From JAPUDQ01 sp964552765 (lineage in GTDB: Bacteria > Patescibacteriota > Saccharimonadia > Saccharimonadales > Saccharimonadaceae), in contig CAZKIA010000005.1 of NCBI GenBank assembly GCA_964552765.1, positions 1 to 47,258 of the forward strand: DNA of 47,258 bases. Reading direction: 5' to 3'. This document shows, in pieces, positions 15,813-24,979 of this stretch (position 1 is its first letter; the number at the start of each line of letters is the position of its first letter). The notes under the pieces are model-generated. The model did no database searches. It was not told where the DNA came from and saw nothing but the letters and a program-made list of their open reading frames with translations. The position numbers and the translations under genes were made by a program.

Positions 15813-17225
15813 CTAGCGCATCTCACTGAGTATACGCCGGGCTAGAGAAGTAAATTGATCGTCACGATATGATATGTTTTGGCCATTTCTTCCTATATTA
15901 TTCAGCGTAATTTTGATGACGTACTGCCCTTTGCGGGCAAATAGGATACCGGGCACGGTTGGAGACGAATTACCATCGAGCGAATGGCGATTTTTGAACA
16001 GTACTTTATCGGCACCATCAATCGTTATTTCAGGATATCCCTCGTATATTTGGTTAATATCATCAAAAAGTTTAATGGCTGCGGGTTTGTCCTTGGAATA
16101 GAGAATGGTGAGTTCAGCCTTGTCATCCCATTTACTACTTCCACTCATGTCAAACGACTTGGTACAGATATTTTCTGCTGGGAATGTGTAGGCGTTGTTC
16201 ATTAAGCGTGTCATCGTAATATCACGTGGTGTTGATTTTTGCTCGACGAGCTTACTTTGTTTTTTTGAGAGTGTTGAAGCGATCACGTCGTGACTGAGCA
16301 GTTCACATGGCTCATAGGCTTTGATTGATCCCTCGCGTGGCCAGGTATTAACAGGAGCTTGAGAGATGTCGGTATTGTCGAAATTTTTTGAGATCGTATC
16401 AAGAAATGGACTAGCACGGCTTAGTCGCGTGATGAGTTGTTCTGGTGAAAGTGTATCTATCTCACTAAAATCATTGCCTAGTGGCGGGTTTTCTTTGCTG
16501 TTTGAATTTATCGTCAGGGTGATGTGCGAGCGATCGCGAAGAATTGTAAAGCCTGTCGCGTGCGTATCAAATATTATACCGTCGAGTTTGCTGTCTGCTG
16601 CAGTTGTTCGAGGTGATCCTGAAGATTGGTATGATGAGGCCGTTGACGAAATCGTATCGATAAGCCTCAGTGCGCGAGAAGCATCGTCTTTTTTGGTAGA
16701 CTCAAATTGCTTGATTTTTGAAGAAAGATCGTTAAAACGTGCGGTTGCTGACTCTTTATCATAGCGGATCGTGGTATTCCATTCTTTGATAGCGTCATCG
16801 CGAGACGCATAGGTAGCGACAGTGATGCCGACAGACGCGTTGTTTGGGCCAACAGCCCGATACGTGCACGAGGTTTCGACGGGAAGAGAAGTAGGAAATT
16901 CGTTCACGGACATTGACGAGTCAAGATAGGTCTCATTGATAAAGGCGCGACCAGACTGACCGAGAACGCTCATGATATCCTTTTCAGGCAGGAGTCGGCA
17001 CGGATCATGGTAGCGAGTGTCAGCAATCATGATGGTGTCATTTACCGTACGATCTGTCGGCATTCCATCAGACGAGTGGTGTGTTTTTTGGTCATTGCGT
17101 GGAGTGGTGGTCTGCGAGCTAAGGGTGATAACACCACCCGTGATGAGAAGTAGGATAGTAGCTCCGATTAGCGTATAGCGGACAGTGGGATTATCCCAGT
17201 GTGCTATGCGGCGGATCGTATCCAT
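15813..17225 (-). CDS. Membrane-anchored protein with two DUF3558-like halves
   Basis: I do not recognise a definite family. The 470-residue protein begins with a short cytoplasmic stretch, one hydrophobic segment (about 18-38, TLIGATILLLITGGVITL), and a Ser/Thr-rich linker, with the rest outside. Two similar units start DPCRLLPEKDIMSVLG and EPCELLSHDVIASTLS, resembling the start of actinobacterial DUF3558 lipoprotein domains; each is followed by a beta-rich part with Cys. The start at 17225 was chosen over one ten codons upstream because TATACT lies eight bases before it on the minus strand. It is convergent with the zinc-ribbon gene. Confidence 0.65.
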   Translation of the reverse strand: MDTIRRIAHWDNPTVRYTLIGATILLLITGGVITLSSQTTTPRNDQKTHHSSDGMPTDRTVNDTIMIADTRYHDPCRLLPEKDIMSVLGQSGRAFINETYLDSSMSVNEFPTSLPVETSCTYRAVGPNNASVGITVATYASRDDAIKEWNTTIRYDKESATARFNDLSSKIKQFESTKKDDASRALRLIDTISSTASSYQSSGSPRTTAADSKLDGIIFDTHATGFTILRDRSHITLTINSNSKENPPLGNDFSEIDTLSPEQLITRLSRASPFLDTISKNFDNTDISQAPVNTWPREGSIKAYEPCELLSHDVIASTLSKKQSKLVEQKSTPRDITMTRLMNNAYTFPAENICTKSFDMSGSSKWDDKAELTILYSKDKPAAIKLFDDINQIYEGYPEITIDGADKVLFKNRHSLDGNSSPTVPGILFARKGQYVIKITLNNIGRNGQNISYRDDQFTSLARRILSEMR

Positions 17226-17290
17226 ATATTGACAGTATATCAGCATAATGTTCAATTATCTACCGCTGAATAGGTGCTACAATAGAGGTC

Positions 17291-18064
17291 ATGACAACAA
17301 ATACATTACAACCCACTCATCAATCAGTTGATGAATTCTTATCGACTGTTAGCGATAAAAGGCAGCAGGAAAGTCGTGTTCTGATCGATATGATGCGTGA
17401 TATTTCTGGTTGCGAGCCTGCCATGTGGGGGGCGAGTATTATTGGATTTGGCACATACCACTACGTATATGAGTCGGGACGAGAAGGTGATATGGGAGCT
17501 ATTGGTTTTAGCCCTCGCAAAGCAAGCCTAACAATCTATATTAGTGATGGCTTTGATGCTTATGCCGATGAGTTGAGTCGACTAGGTAAGCATAAAACAA
17601 GCGTATCGTGTCTTTATATTAATACACTTGCTGATGTTGATCTTAGCGCACTACGCGAGATTGTCACCAGGTCATACCAGCAATTAATGTCAGGACGTGG
17701 TATCAAACACGAGACGACGGTTGATAGCTATGTTGCCGCAATTCCGGCCCAGGCGCGACCATTATTTGACGAATTACGTGCTGTTGCTCGTCGTACGTTG
17801 CCTGAAGCAAAAGAAGTGATCAGTTATGGCATTATTGGCTACAAAGTCGACGCCAAGCGGCCAGTCGTGTTTATCTCAGGCTGGAAAGACCATGTTGCCG
17901 TGTATCCTATCCCGCACGAACCCCTTGTTCGTAAGGCATGTGCAGCCTATATAAAAGGTAAGGGCACCTTATGGTTTAGTTTGGGTGAGCCATTGCCTAC
18001 TACGTTGATTCAAAATGTTATCAAGGCTCATCTTGCCGCTCACATGAAGCGGCAGAAAAAGTAG
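17291..18064 (+). CDS. Double DUF1801 protein
   Basis: A 257-residue protein made of two DUF1801 (YdhG/frataxin-like fold) domains in a row. The first, about 10-135, has CEPAMWGASIIGFGTYHYVYESG and FSPRKASLTIYISDGFD; the second, about 145-255, has VDSYVAAIPAQARPLFDELR and a VISYGIIGYKVDAKR motif. Family members have been linked to iron handling, but the biochemical role is not settled. TACAAT at 17278-17283 ends seven bases before the ATG, with AGAGGTC between. Fusion of two domains normally found alone is the notable point. Confidence 0.82.
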   Translation: MTTNTLQPTHQSVDEFLSTVSDKRQQESRVLIDMMRDISGCEPAMWGASIIGFGTYHYVYESGREGDMGAIGFSPRKASLTIYISDGFDAYADELSRLGKHKTSVSCLYINTLADVDLSALREIVTRSYQQLMSGRGIKHETTVDSYVAAIPAQARPLFDELRAVARRTLPEAKEVISYGIIGYKVDAKRPVVFISGWKDHVAVYPIPHEPLVRKACAAYIKGKGTLWFSLGEPLPTTLIQNVIKAHLAAHMKRQKK

Positions 18065-18108
18065 TACAATAAATGGGTAACACGTAAGAGGTGGCACAAG
18101 GAGTGATG

Positions 18109-18525
18109 ATGGAAATAAATCTCTGGGCAGTTCTAGCGGCAACGATCGCGATGTTTGCTGTCGGGGCGTTTTGGTATATGGTACCGTTTGCAAAAAAATG
18201 GGGTGAAATACATGGCTTTGACAAACTGACACCTAAGCAACAAAAAGATTTGCAGGCCGAAACAGGGCCGCTCTACGTCATTCAATTGATTGTAACCATC
18301 ATCTCGGCATTTGTACTTGTATGGTTAATCGCAAAACTTCCTGGTGAGAATCCATATATAGTCGCAGGAATGATATGGCTAGGATTTGTCTTGCCAGCGC
18401 AAGCTTCAGCAGTAATCTTCGGCGGTTCTGATCCTAAGTGGGCAAAGCAAAAACTTGCAATCATGGCAGGAGAGTCACTATTGCATCTACAAGTTGCTAC
18501 GCTTGTAATCAGTATAATTATGTAG
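18109..18525 (+). CDS. DUF1761 membrane protein
   Basis: A 138-residue integral membrane protein with four hydrophobic segments. The pattern WAVLAATIAMFAVGAFWYM followed by FAKKWGEIHGFDK and a late LLHLQVATLVISIIM segment fits the DUF1761 family, whose function is unknown. AAGGAG at 18098-18103 gives five bases of spacing to the ATG at 18109, which decides the start over the GTG at 18091 and the ATG at 18106. It follows the DUF1801 gene by 44 bases. Confidence 0.8.
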   Translation: MEINLWAVLAATIAMFAVGAFWYMVPFAKKWGEIHGFDKLTPKQQKDLQAETGPLYVIQLIVTIISAFVLVWLIAKLPGENPYIVAGMIWLGFVLPAQASAVIFGGSDPKWAKQKLAIMAGESLLHLQVATLVISIIM

Positions 18526-18571
18526 CATCAGTACATTGATCCCGTATCGCCCGAAACATCACCAGTTAGAT

Positions 18572-18817
18572 CTATTGCTCAATAATTGGTAATTCTTCGA
18601 CAGGAATTTCCATTGTTGTAGCAAATCGTTCGAGTTGCTGAAATTTACAAAACCTTATAGGTTGTCCAGCACTGTCATAGATGCGGTAGTAATGAGGATA
18701 TCGAATAGTTTCACCGTTAAACTTTTGTGCAGTGGTTGGTTGATTGATACGATGAATGACCCATCCGGAGTAGCTATTGAGAATTCTCTTGATCTTGGCG
18801 TAATGGTTGAAGCCCAT
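18572..18817 (-). CDS. Hypothetical small protein
   Basis: An 81-residue soluble protein with no family I recognise. It is rich in basic and aromatic residues in the first two thirds (HYAKIKRIL, YPHYYRIYD) and acidic at the end (IPVEELPIIEQ). The segment GWVIHRINQPT...IRYPHYYRIYDSAGQPIRFC looks like a small beta sheet. Start 18817 was chosen over 18823 because TATACT on the minus strand (positions 18829-18824) then stands six bases upstream, matching the other leaderless genes here. It is divergent from the VOC gene and shares the -10 region with it. Confidence 0.6.
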   Translation of the reverse strand: MGFNHYAKIKRILNSYSGWVIHRINQPTTAQKFNGETIRYPHYYRIYDSAGQPIRFCKFQQLERFATTMEIPVEELPIIEQ

Positions 18818-18823
18818 AAGCAT

Positions 18824-18833
18824 AGTATATACT
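18824..18833. promoter_or_regulatory. Shared palindromic -10 region of divergent genes
   Basis: AGTATATACT contains TATACT on the plus strand (18828-18833) and TATACT on the minus strand (18829-18824). The minus-strand box is six bases from the start at 18817. The plus-strand box would give a leader of about 30 bases with GAGGAGG before the ATG at 18873. Confidence 0.55.
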
Positions 18834-18872
18834 AGAGGTATAACGACTCAATGCGTTGACGAGGAGGAAAGT

Positions 18873-19775
18873 ATGCAGCGAATAACCCCAAACTTGTGGT
18901 TCGATGGTGACGCAAAAGAAGCAGTTGATTTTTATACGTCAGCTTTTCCAGATAGTCGTATTAACGCGACTATGAATTATCCGAATAGTACCGAAGAGGG
19001 ACTAGAGGATTTCCAAAAAGACTTGGCCGGCAAAGTTCTCACTGTAGATTTTACACTTGGTGGCACGAATTTTGTCGCCATAAATGGTGGGCCGGAATTT
19101 AAGCCAACACCGAGTTCATCGTTTTTTGTAAACTTTGATCCATCGCGTATGGATGATGCCAGGGAACAGCTTGATGCACTATGGGAGAAGCTAATTGATG
19201 GCGGTACGGCACTAATGCCGCTTCAGGAATATCCATTTAGCAAACATTATGGATGGGTACAGGATCGTTATGGCTATAGTTGGCAGTTGATGCTAACGAA
19301 TCCCGAGGGTGAACCGCGACCATTTATCGTACCGTCATGGATGTTTACAGATGTGAGTGGGCGGCGTGCTGAAGAGGCCTTGCGTTATTACGCGGAAGTA
19401 TTTCCAGATTCTGTTGTTGGATCGATTGTCCATTACCCCGAGAATCACCCACAAGGCGCCACTGCAGGTACACTCATGTTTGGTGACGCAAACATCGCGG
19501 GTCAGTGGTTTGCCGCAATGGATGGCATCGGTGCACAAGGGTTTACTTTTACAGAAGCAGTGTCGTTCGCGATATCGTGCAAAGACCAAGATGAAATTGA
19601 TTACTATTGGGAAAAGCTATCGGCCGTGCCAGAAAGTGAACAATGCGGCTGGTGCAAGGATAAGTTTGGCGTGTCGTGGCAGATCGTCCCTGAAAATATG
19701 GGAGAGTTGATGGCAAAGCCTGATGCCTACGCTCACATGATGCAGATGAAAAAGTTAATAATCTCAGATTTCTAG
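18873..19775 (+). CDS. Double VOC (PhnB-like glyoxalase-fold) protein
   Basis: A 300-residue protein made of two PhnB-type VOC domains (about 1-145 and 150-285). Each repeats the family pattern: LWFDGDAKEAVDFY / EEALRYYAEVFPDS, then a core strand, then a GGTALMPL or equivalent segment, a KHYGWVQDRYGYSWQ / CGWCKDKFGVSWQ motif near the end. Such proteins are often called 3-demethylubiquinone methyltransferase-like, but that activity is not implied. The ATG at 18873 follows GAGGAGG and begins the first domain exactly; upstream codons are not needed. A third, single VOC gene follows. Confidence 0.85.
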   Translation: MQRITPNLWFDGDAKEAVDFYTSAFPDSRINATMNYPNSTEEGLEDFQKDLAGKVLTVDFTLGGTNFVAINGGPEFKPTPSSSFFVNFDPSRMDDAREQLDALWEKLIDGGTALMPLQEYPFSKHYGWVQDRYGYSWQLMLTNPEGEPRPFIVPSWMFTDVSGRRAEEALRYYAEVFPDSVVGSIVHYPENHPQGATAGTLMFGDANIAGQWFAAMDGIGAQGFTFTEAVSFAISCKDQDEIDYYWEKLSAVPESEQCGWCKDKFGVSWQIVPENMGELMAKPDAYAHMMQMKKLIISDF

Positions 19776-19802
19776 CAACGTAAATAACAAGGAGTCGCTA
19801 CA

Positions 19803-20216
19803 ATGGCGCAGTCACAACTAAATCCCTATATTAACTTTAAAGACAATGCTCGTGAAGCATTTATGTTCTACCAGACAGTACTGGGTGGAACGCTCAGCCT
19901 TAATACCTTTGGCGAATTTCATGCGAGTGATGACCCAACCGAGCAGGATAAAATAATGCACGCGATGTTAACACTTGATAGTGGTGAAGCTATCATGGGC
20001 GCTGATACGCCTAATTCTATGGAGTTTCGTGAGCCGTGGGGATTTAGTATCTCTCTGACAGGTGATAATGCTGATGAGCTACGAGGTTATTTTGAAAAAC
20101 TCGGTGATGGTGGGGTGATACTCATGCCGATGGAAAAGCAAGTTTGGGGCGATGAGTTTGGGATGGTGAAGGATCGTTTTGGCGTGGCGTGGATGGTGAA
20201 TATTAGTCAGTCGTAA
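19803..20216 (+). CDS. Single-domain PhnB-like VOC protein
   Basis: A 137-residue VOC protein starting LNPYINFKDNAREAFMFYQTVLGG and ending with GDEFGMVKDRFGVAWMVNI, the usual beta-alpha-beta module of PhnB relatives. Metal ligands of true glyoxalases are not clearly kept, and the substrate is unknown. AAGGAG lies nine bases before the ATG. It probably forms a two-gene unit with the double VOC gene and is closed by the terminator at 20241. Confidence 0.85.
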   Translation: MAQSQLNPYINFKDNAREAFMFYQTVLGGTLSLNTFGEFHASDDPTEQDKIMHAMLTLDSGEAIMGADTPNSMEFREPWGFSISLTGDNADELRGYFEKLGDGGVILMPMEKQVWGDEFGMVKDRFGVAWMVNISQS

Positions 20217-20240
20217 CGATATTGTTACATCTCTCCAAAA

Positions 20241-20270
20241 TATAAACCCCTCATTTTTAAGGGGTTTATA
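20241..20270. terminator. Bidirectional terminator
   Basis: TATAAACCCC and GGGGTTTATA (20241-20250 and 20261-20270) pair perfectly around a T-rich loop. It lies between the convergent VOC gene and the small minus-strand membrane protein. Confidence 0.85.
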
Positions 20271-20281
20271 CGAGGAGTAGA

Positions 20282-20458
20282 TTACTTCACGAATGCATGG
20301 GATGCATCGAGAAATATCCATTTGGCAATCGCCAATAGGACGAAGAATAGTCCTAGGCCAACTGGGCTGCCCCAGCTAAACCAACTACCCCACGATCGCC
20401 AGTTTTTGTGCGATCGTTCGTACCAATCGAGTTGCTCTTCTTGTGTCATTTTTGACAT
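20282..20458 (-). CDS. Small single-pass membrane protein
   Basis: A 58-residue protein, MSKMTQEEQLDWYERSHKNW then a Trp-rich linker, and one hydrophobic segment (about 32-50, VGLGLFFVLLAIAKWIFL). No family recognised. The start at 20458 is supported by AGGAG seven bases upstream; an upstream ATG at 20581 would add 41 residues with no ribosome binding site and poor composition. Confidence 0.65.
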   Translation of the reverse strand: MSKMTQEEQLDWYERSHKNWRSWGSWFSWGSPVGLGLFFVLLAIAKWIFLDASHAFVK

Positions 20459-20607
20459 CACGAGTCTCCTATTTATGGTTGATAGAAAGTCTCGAATTTT
20501 ATAGCGAAGCCGAATGATAAGATGTTCCTCGAGAGGGCTTATCGGACTATTTCGGACTAATACACTATTTTTAGTATACAATACGGTTAATCATAAAAGG
20601 AGTGAGC

Positions 20608-20895
20608 ATGACGTTTACAGCAAAAATAGAACGCATGAATGATGATGGTGGATGGTATATTGTGCGCATCCCAAGTGAAACTGTCCAGAAATTACGTGCC
20701 GCAGCTCATAAAAAAGGTAATATTCCCGTACTATGTCACATCGGTAAGAGCGAATGGTCGAGCACGATCATGAGCATGGGCGAGCAGCAATGGTTCGTGG
20801 CCGTCAAGGCAGCTATTCGTCAAGCAGAGCGTATTGATGAAGGCGATAATATTGTGATTGATATTCGTCCTGATGCAACGCGGCTGCCTGCATAG
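20608..20895 (+). CDS. DUF1905 family protein
   Basis: A 95-residue protein with the DUF1905 pattern: FTAKIERMNDDGGWYIVRIP, a basic segment, a WSSTIMSMGEQQWFVAVKAAIR core and a final DNIVIDIRPD strand, a small beta-barrel. Function unknown. ATG 20608 was chosen over GTG 20602 because AAGGAG (20597-20602) is then five bases upstream. It precedes uvrC by 24 bases. Confidence 0.82.
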   Translation: MTFTAKIERMNDDGGWYIVRIPSETVQKLRAAAHKKGNIPVLCHIGKSEWSSTIMSMGEQQWFVAVKAAIRQAERIDEGDNIVIDIRPDATRLPA

Positions 20896-20919
20896 TCTAC
20901 CACTGGTATACTGGTAACT

Positions 20920-22509
20920 ATGACTGATCAACTTATTGCCAAACTAAAGACATTGCCAGCTAGTCCTGGCGTGTATTTTCATAAGTCTGGGTCGGGTGAG
21001 ATTATCTATATCGGTAAGGCGGCACGTCTTCGTAACCGAGTACGGCAGTATTTTCAGGCTTCACGGTTGCGCGATGCAAAGACGGATGCGCTTGTGGCGG
21101 AGATCGTTGATACGGACTGGGTAGAGGTCGAGACTGAGCTTGATGCACTATTTCTCGAGTCCGAGATGGTCAAGCGTTATATGCCGCGCTACAACGTGTT
21201 GTTGCGTGACGATAAGAGTCAGACCTATGTACGGATTCCGATGAACGATGCGTATCCGGCGATCACCTTTACGCGCGGCCCGCTAGATGACGGTGCGATG
21301 TATTTTGGCCCGTACTATAACGGCTATGCGGTCAAAAAAGCACTGCGATACCTACGAAAAGTCTTTCCGTATAGCACGCACGAGCGAATGCCGAACAAAT
21401 TATGTTTGCAGTATCATATTGGTTTGTGCCCCGGTGTTGAGGCGCAAAAAACAACAAGTGAAGAATACAAGAAAACGCTTAAAAAGCTCATCCGCTACCT
21501 TAGTGGCGAGCGTAAAACGCTTGTTCGTGAGCTTGAGCGCGATATGAAAACGCTTAGTGCCGAACATAAGTTTGAAGAAGCCGCCGTGTTGCGCAATCGA
21601 CTACGAGACCTGAAGCATCTTAGCCAACAAATTATATTTTCAGACCGTGAGTTTATGGATATTAGCAAAGACCACGGATTAGCGGGGCTGAAGAATCTTC
21701 TTGGTATGACCAAAGCCCCCAAGCGTATTGAAGGGTACGATATATCACACATGAGTGGTACGAATAATGTTGCCAGTATGGTCGTGACGACAAATGGTAT
21801 GGCCGATAAGTCGCAGTATCGTAAGTTTAAGATGCAACTGCCAGGCAATAATGATTTTGCGCATATGAATGAAGCGATCACTCGTCGATTTAGTGGTCGG
21901 CATAATGATTGGCCGATGCCTGATTTGCTGTTGATTGACGGCGGGAAGGGTCAGCTGGGGGCGGCGCTTGATGCACTGGATGTAGCAGGTAAGCAGATTC
22001 CGACAATAGGCCTGGCAAAACGCGATGAGCAGATTGTAGTGCACACCACGCGCTCGCACGTACAGCTCGATATGGACGCAATACGGTCGTGGGCCACGTC
22101 AGATAATCCATTTGATGAGCCAGACCTCATGCCGTTGGGTGGTAAGGCGCTCGAATCAAAATACGTCTCAACATATACCAATGATGGTTCTCGGCCTGGT
22201 GTTGAAATAAGCGATGAGTTTGTTCTTGTGACGCTACCTAAAAATAGTCATATCGTGAAGCTATTGCAGCGAATTCGCAATGAGTCACATCGCTTTGCCG
22301 TGAGTTATCATAGTACATTGAAACGTAAATCTGCCACCAAGAGTATTCTTGATGACATCCCGGGTGTCGGAGCAGCGACGCGAAAAAAACTCATCACGAG
22401 TTTCGGCAGTGGCCAAGGGGTAAAGATTGCTGAAAAATCACAGCTTACAGCTGTTGTTGGCCCGAAGCTTGGGACGACAATTTACCAGTGGTTTCACTCA
22501 GAAGCATAG
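20920..22509 (+). CDS. uvrC: Excinuclease ABC subunit C
   Basis: UvrC makes both incisions in nucleotide excision repair. The 529 residues show the GIY-YIG nuclease (SPGVYFHKSGSGEIIYIGKA, about 14-33), a Cys-containing linker (LCLQYHIGLCPG), a UVR coiled coil around 205-225 (EHKFEEAAVLRNRLR), the RNase H-like second nuclease (RIEGYDISHMSGT and LLLIDGGKGQL) and a terminal helix-hairpin-helix (ILDDIPGVGAATRKKLI). It is somewhat shorter than the usual ~600 but lacks no domain. TATACT ends seven bases before the ATG. Confidence 0.97.
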   Translation: MTDQLIAKLKTLPASPGVYFHKSGSGEIIYIGKAARLRNRVRQYFQASRLRDAKTDALVAEIVDTDWVEVETELDALFLESEMVKRYMPRYNVLLRDDKSQTYVRIPMNDAYPAITFTRGPLDDGAMYFGPYYNGYAVKKALRYLRKVFPYSTHERMPNKLCLQYHIGLCPGVEAQKTTSEEYKKTLKKLIRYLSGERKTLVRELERDMKTLSAEHKFEEAAVLRNRLRDLKHLSQQIIFSDREFMDISKDHGLAGLKNLLGMTKAPKRIEGYDISHMSGTNNVASMVVTTNGMADKSQYRKFKMQLPGNNDFAHMNEAITRRFSGRHNDWPMPDLLLIDGGKGQLGAALDALDVAGKQIPTIGLAKRDEQIVVHTTRSHVQLDMDAIRSWATSDNPFDEPDLMPLGGKALESKYVSTYTNDGSRPGVEISDEFVLVTLPKNSHIVKLLQRIRNESHRFAVSYHSTLKRKSATKSILDDIPGVGAATRKKLITSFGSGQGVKIAEKSQLTAVVGPKLGTTIYQWFHSEA

Positions 22510-22545
22510 TCTAGACATGTGCATTTTGCTATACTAGAGGTCAGT

Positions 22546-22944
22546 ATGAAAAAACAGTTTGCGTTATTTTTGCTTCGTTGGCTTGTTAACTCTGCCGTGC
22601 TCTGGGTTGCGGTGAGATTACTTTCGACAAGTGATTTTGCGAGTAGCTCTGCAGGCTTTGCGACATTCTTACTCGCTGGGCTGGCGCTATCGCTTGTTAA
22701 TGCGCTACTGCGGCCGATTATTATTATCTTGTCGCTTCCTGCCATATTGCTGACACTTGGCCTCTTTATGCTAGTGGTAAATGGGGTGCTGGTGTACATT
22801 GCGATCGCATTGGTGCCTGCTATTAAGATTGACTTCTTTCCGGGTGCAATACTCGCCGGCATGCTTTTGAGTCTAGCGAATTATGTATTAAGCGGTATAA
22901 TAGATAGATACACTGATAGGGAGTACTCACATGTCACTAAATGA
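22546..22944 (+). CDS. Phage-holin-family (PF04020-type) membrane protein
   Basis: A 132-residue protein with four hydrophobic segments, matching the small integral membrane family often named phage holin family 4 / YvlD-like: FLLRWLVNSAVLWVAVRLL, AGLALSLVNALLRPIIIILSLPA, TLGLFMLVVNGVLVYIA, PGAILAGMLLSLANYVLS. No phage context, so this is a housekeeping membrane protein of unknown role. TATACT ends ten bases before the ATG. Its last codons overlap the start of secG by 14 bases. Confidence 0.85.
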   Translation: MKKQFALFLLRWLVNSAVLWVAVRLLSTSDFASSSAGFATFLLAGLALSLVNALLRPIIIILSLPAILLTLGLFMLVVNGVLVYIAIALVPAIKIDFFPGAILAGMLLSLANYVLSGIIDRYTDREYSHVTK

Positions 22945-23155
22945 TATTTTGCATGTTGTTACGGTTATATCTGCCAGCCTGATGGTACTATTTATTTTAT
23001 TGCAAGCTCGCGGAGCAACGCTCGGAGCTGGTTTTGGTAGCTCGGGAGAACTCTATACGACCCGCCGTGGTCTTGATAAAAGCCTTCATGAGGCAACCAT
23101 TGTCCTTGTCGCTATCTTCGTGATTTCGATCTTAGCCGGACTACTCCTAGGATAG
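22931..23155 (+). CDS. secG: Preprotein translocase subunit SecG
   Basis: A 74-residue SecG: two hydrophobic segments (about 7-24 and 56-73) around a short loop with the family GATLGAGFGSSGELYTTRRG. SecG assists SecYEG in protein export. It overlaps the preceding gene by 14 bases and is followed five bases later by the solute-binding protein, so this is an operon. Confidence 0.9.
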   Translation: MSLNDILHVVTVISASLMVLFILLQARGATLGAGFGSSGELYTTRRGLDKSLHEATIVLVAIFVISILAGLLLG

Positions 23156-23160
23156 ATAGC

Positions 23161-24957
23161 GTGGAAGAGCACCCGCAAAAAAAACAGCGGATACTTGCTA
23201 GGCTTAAACCACGTCGTGGCCAGTTGCGTCGTAGTGCACGCAAGATTGAAGCCGCGTCGATTAGTCATGCTAAAAGGTTTATTGTTGATAGGTTTGATAA
23301 TATTAAATCCGTCCGACGACACGCCCTTGGCTGGTTGGTAGCGGTTGGGTTGCTTATTAGTGTGACTGCACTGCAGCTGGTAGGGTATCAAACGTCATAT
23401 TCGTTACAGGCGTCAGTACCAGGGGGCGTGTATGCTGAAGGTGTTGTTGGCCCTTTGGAAACAGTCAACCCTATCCTTGCTCGTACTCAGGCGGAACTTT
23501 CGGCATCACGACTCGTTTTTTCAAGTTTGCTTAGTTATGACACGACCGGGCACCTCCGCAGTGAGCTAGCGGTATCCTGGCGAGCCGAAAATGGTGGTAA
23601 ACGCTATGTTGTCGACTTGCACAAAAACCTCAAATGGCATGATGGGGCACCGTTAACTGTCGAGGATGTGATGTTTACAGTCAACCTTATTAAGAATCCA
23701 CTCGTGCGATCACCCCTGTATGGTAGTTGGTCACAGATCAAGGTTGTACGACTATCTGAAACATCATTGGCATTTGACCTCTCGCGCGTGTATGCAGGCT
23801 TTCCTCATGCTTTGACATTTGGCATTTTGCCTCGACATATTCTCAGCAGTACAGCACCAGAAAGCTTGCGTGAATCAGATTTTAACAGAGAACCGATTGG
23901 CGCGGGGCCGTTCAAGTTTAGTCACATGCAGGTCGTTAGTCCAGATGAAGGTCGTTCCATTTTATATCTCAGCGCTTATGATGGGTATATGCGTGGTCGG
24001 CCGAAACTCGATAAATTTCAGCTTCATGTATTTAAAGACACTGCACAGATAAAGAAATCCTTGCTTCACCAAGAGATCAATGCGGGAACTGATTTTACGA
24101 GTCGAGAAGTTATGGATATTGTCAAAGAGCGGCCTGAATATATTGCGCATCGAACGACACTGCAAAATGGTATGTATGCGTTCTTTAATAATGATTCACC
24201 GCTACTGTCAGATAAGGCATTGCGCAAGGCACTTTTGCAGGGCACAGACCGACAGGCAATTATTAAGGATCTTGGCAGTTATGCTTCGACACTAGAGGGG
24301 CCACTGACGACGGATCAATTACCAAGTATGAGCATAAAGAGGCAGATTGCGTTTGATGCTAAGAAAGCTGCAGCAGCGCTTGATCAAGCTGGGTGGAAGA
24401 GAAGCGCCGATAATAAGCGCATGAAGAACGGCAAGCCTCTTTCGATCAATCTCGTTAGTATCCAGGCGGGTGATTACCCCGTGATCACCAAAGCACTGAA
24501 AGAACAATGGGAATCACTCGGAGTCTCTGTTGTCATGACACTGCGTAATCCCGATGCATTTCAGCAGACAGTCATGGTGCCACGCAGTTACGATGTGTTG
24601 GTATATGAGCTGGAGCTTGGTGCCGACCCTGATGTCTATGCTTACTGGCATGCCTCACAGGCTGATCCACGTGGGCTTAATTTATCGAATTACAAATCAA
24701 GTCTTGCAAGCGATGCGCTAGCCAGTGCTCAACTGAGATTAGAATCAAGTGCGCGCTTGCCAAAGTATGATATTTTCGTCGATGCATGGCTAGAAGACGT
24801 TCCGGCAATTGCACTTTACCAGCCGCAATTACACCTCGTGACATCACCATCGGCGGAATCTATCCAGGTGTCTTCATCAGTTGTTAACCGGACGGATAGA
24901 TATCGATCAGTTGATCTCTGGACGATAGAAACGGCACAGCGCTACGCAACGCCGTGA
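23161..24957 (+). CDS. Solute-binding protein, family 5 (OppA-like), signal-anchored
   Basis: The 598-residue protein resembles the extracellular peptide-binding component of Opp/Dpp transporters: ETVNPILARTQAELSASRLVF, the KWHDGAPLTVEDVMFTVNLIK region typical of the family and later LRKALLQGTDRQAII. It starts at GTG. An unusually long basic cytoplasmic tail (about 55 residues) precedes one hydrophobic segment (about 57-78); there is no lipobox, so it is a signal-anchored protein. No permease or ATPase of an Opp system is next to it. Peptide capture from a host or the environment is an inference. Confidence 0.85.
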   Translation: MEEHPQKKQRILARLKPRRGQLRRSARKIEAASISHAKRFIVDRFDNIKSVRRHALGWLVAVGLLISVTALQLVGYQTSYSLQASVPGGVYAEGVVGPLETVNPILARTQAELSASRLVFSSLLSYDTTGHLRSELAVSWRAENGGKRYVVDLHKNLKWHDGAPLTVEDVMFTVNLIKNPLVRSPLYGSWSQIKVVRLSETSLAFDLSRVYAGFPHALTFGILPRHILSSTAPESLRESDFNREPIGAGPFKFSHMQVVSPDEGRSILYLSAYDGYMRGRPKLDKFQLHVFKDTAQIKKSLLHQEINAGTDFTSREVMDIVKERPEYIAHRTTLQNGMYAFFNNDSPLLSDKALRKALLQGTDRQAIIKDLGSYASTLEGPLTTDQLPSMSIKRQIAFDAKKAAAALDQAGWKRSADNKRMKNGKPLSINLVSIQAGDYPVITKALKEQWESLGVSVVMTLRNPDAFQQTVMVPRSYDVLVYELELGADPDVYAYWHASQADPRGLNLSNYKSSLASDALASAQLRLESSARLPKYDIFVDAWLEDVPAIALYQPQLHLVTSPSAESIQVSSSVVNRTDRYRSVDLWTIETAQRYATP

Positions 24958-24979
24958 TACTAAAAGAATAGGAGAAACT

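Noticed and set aside
22546..22944. Prophage remnant (holin)
   Set aside because: The family name is historical; no other phage gene is near and it overlaps secG in a housekeeping operon.
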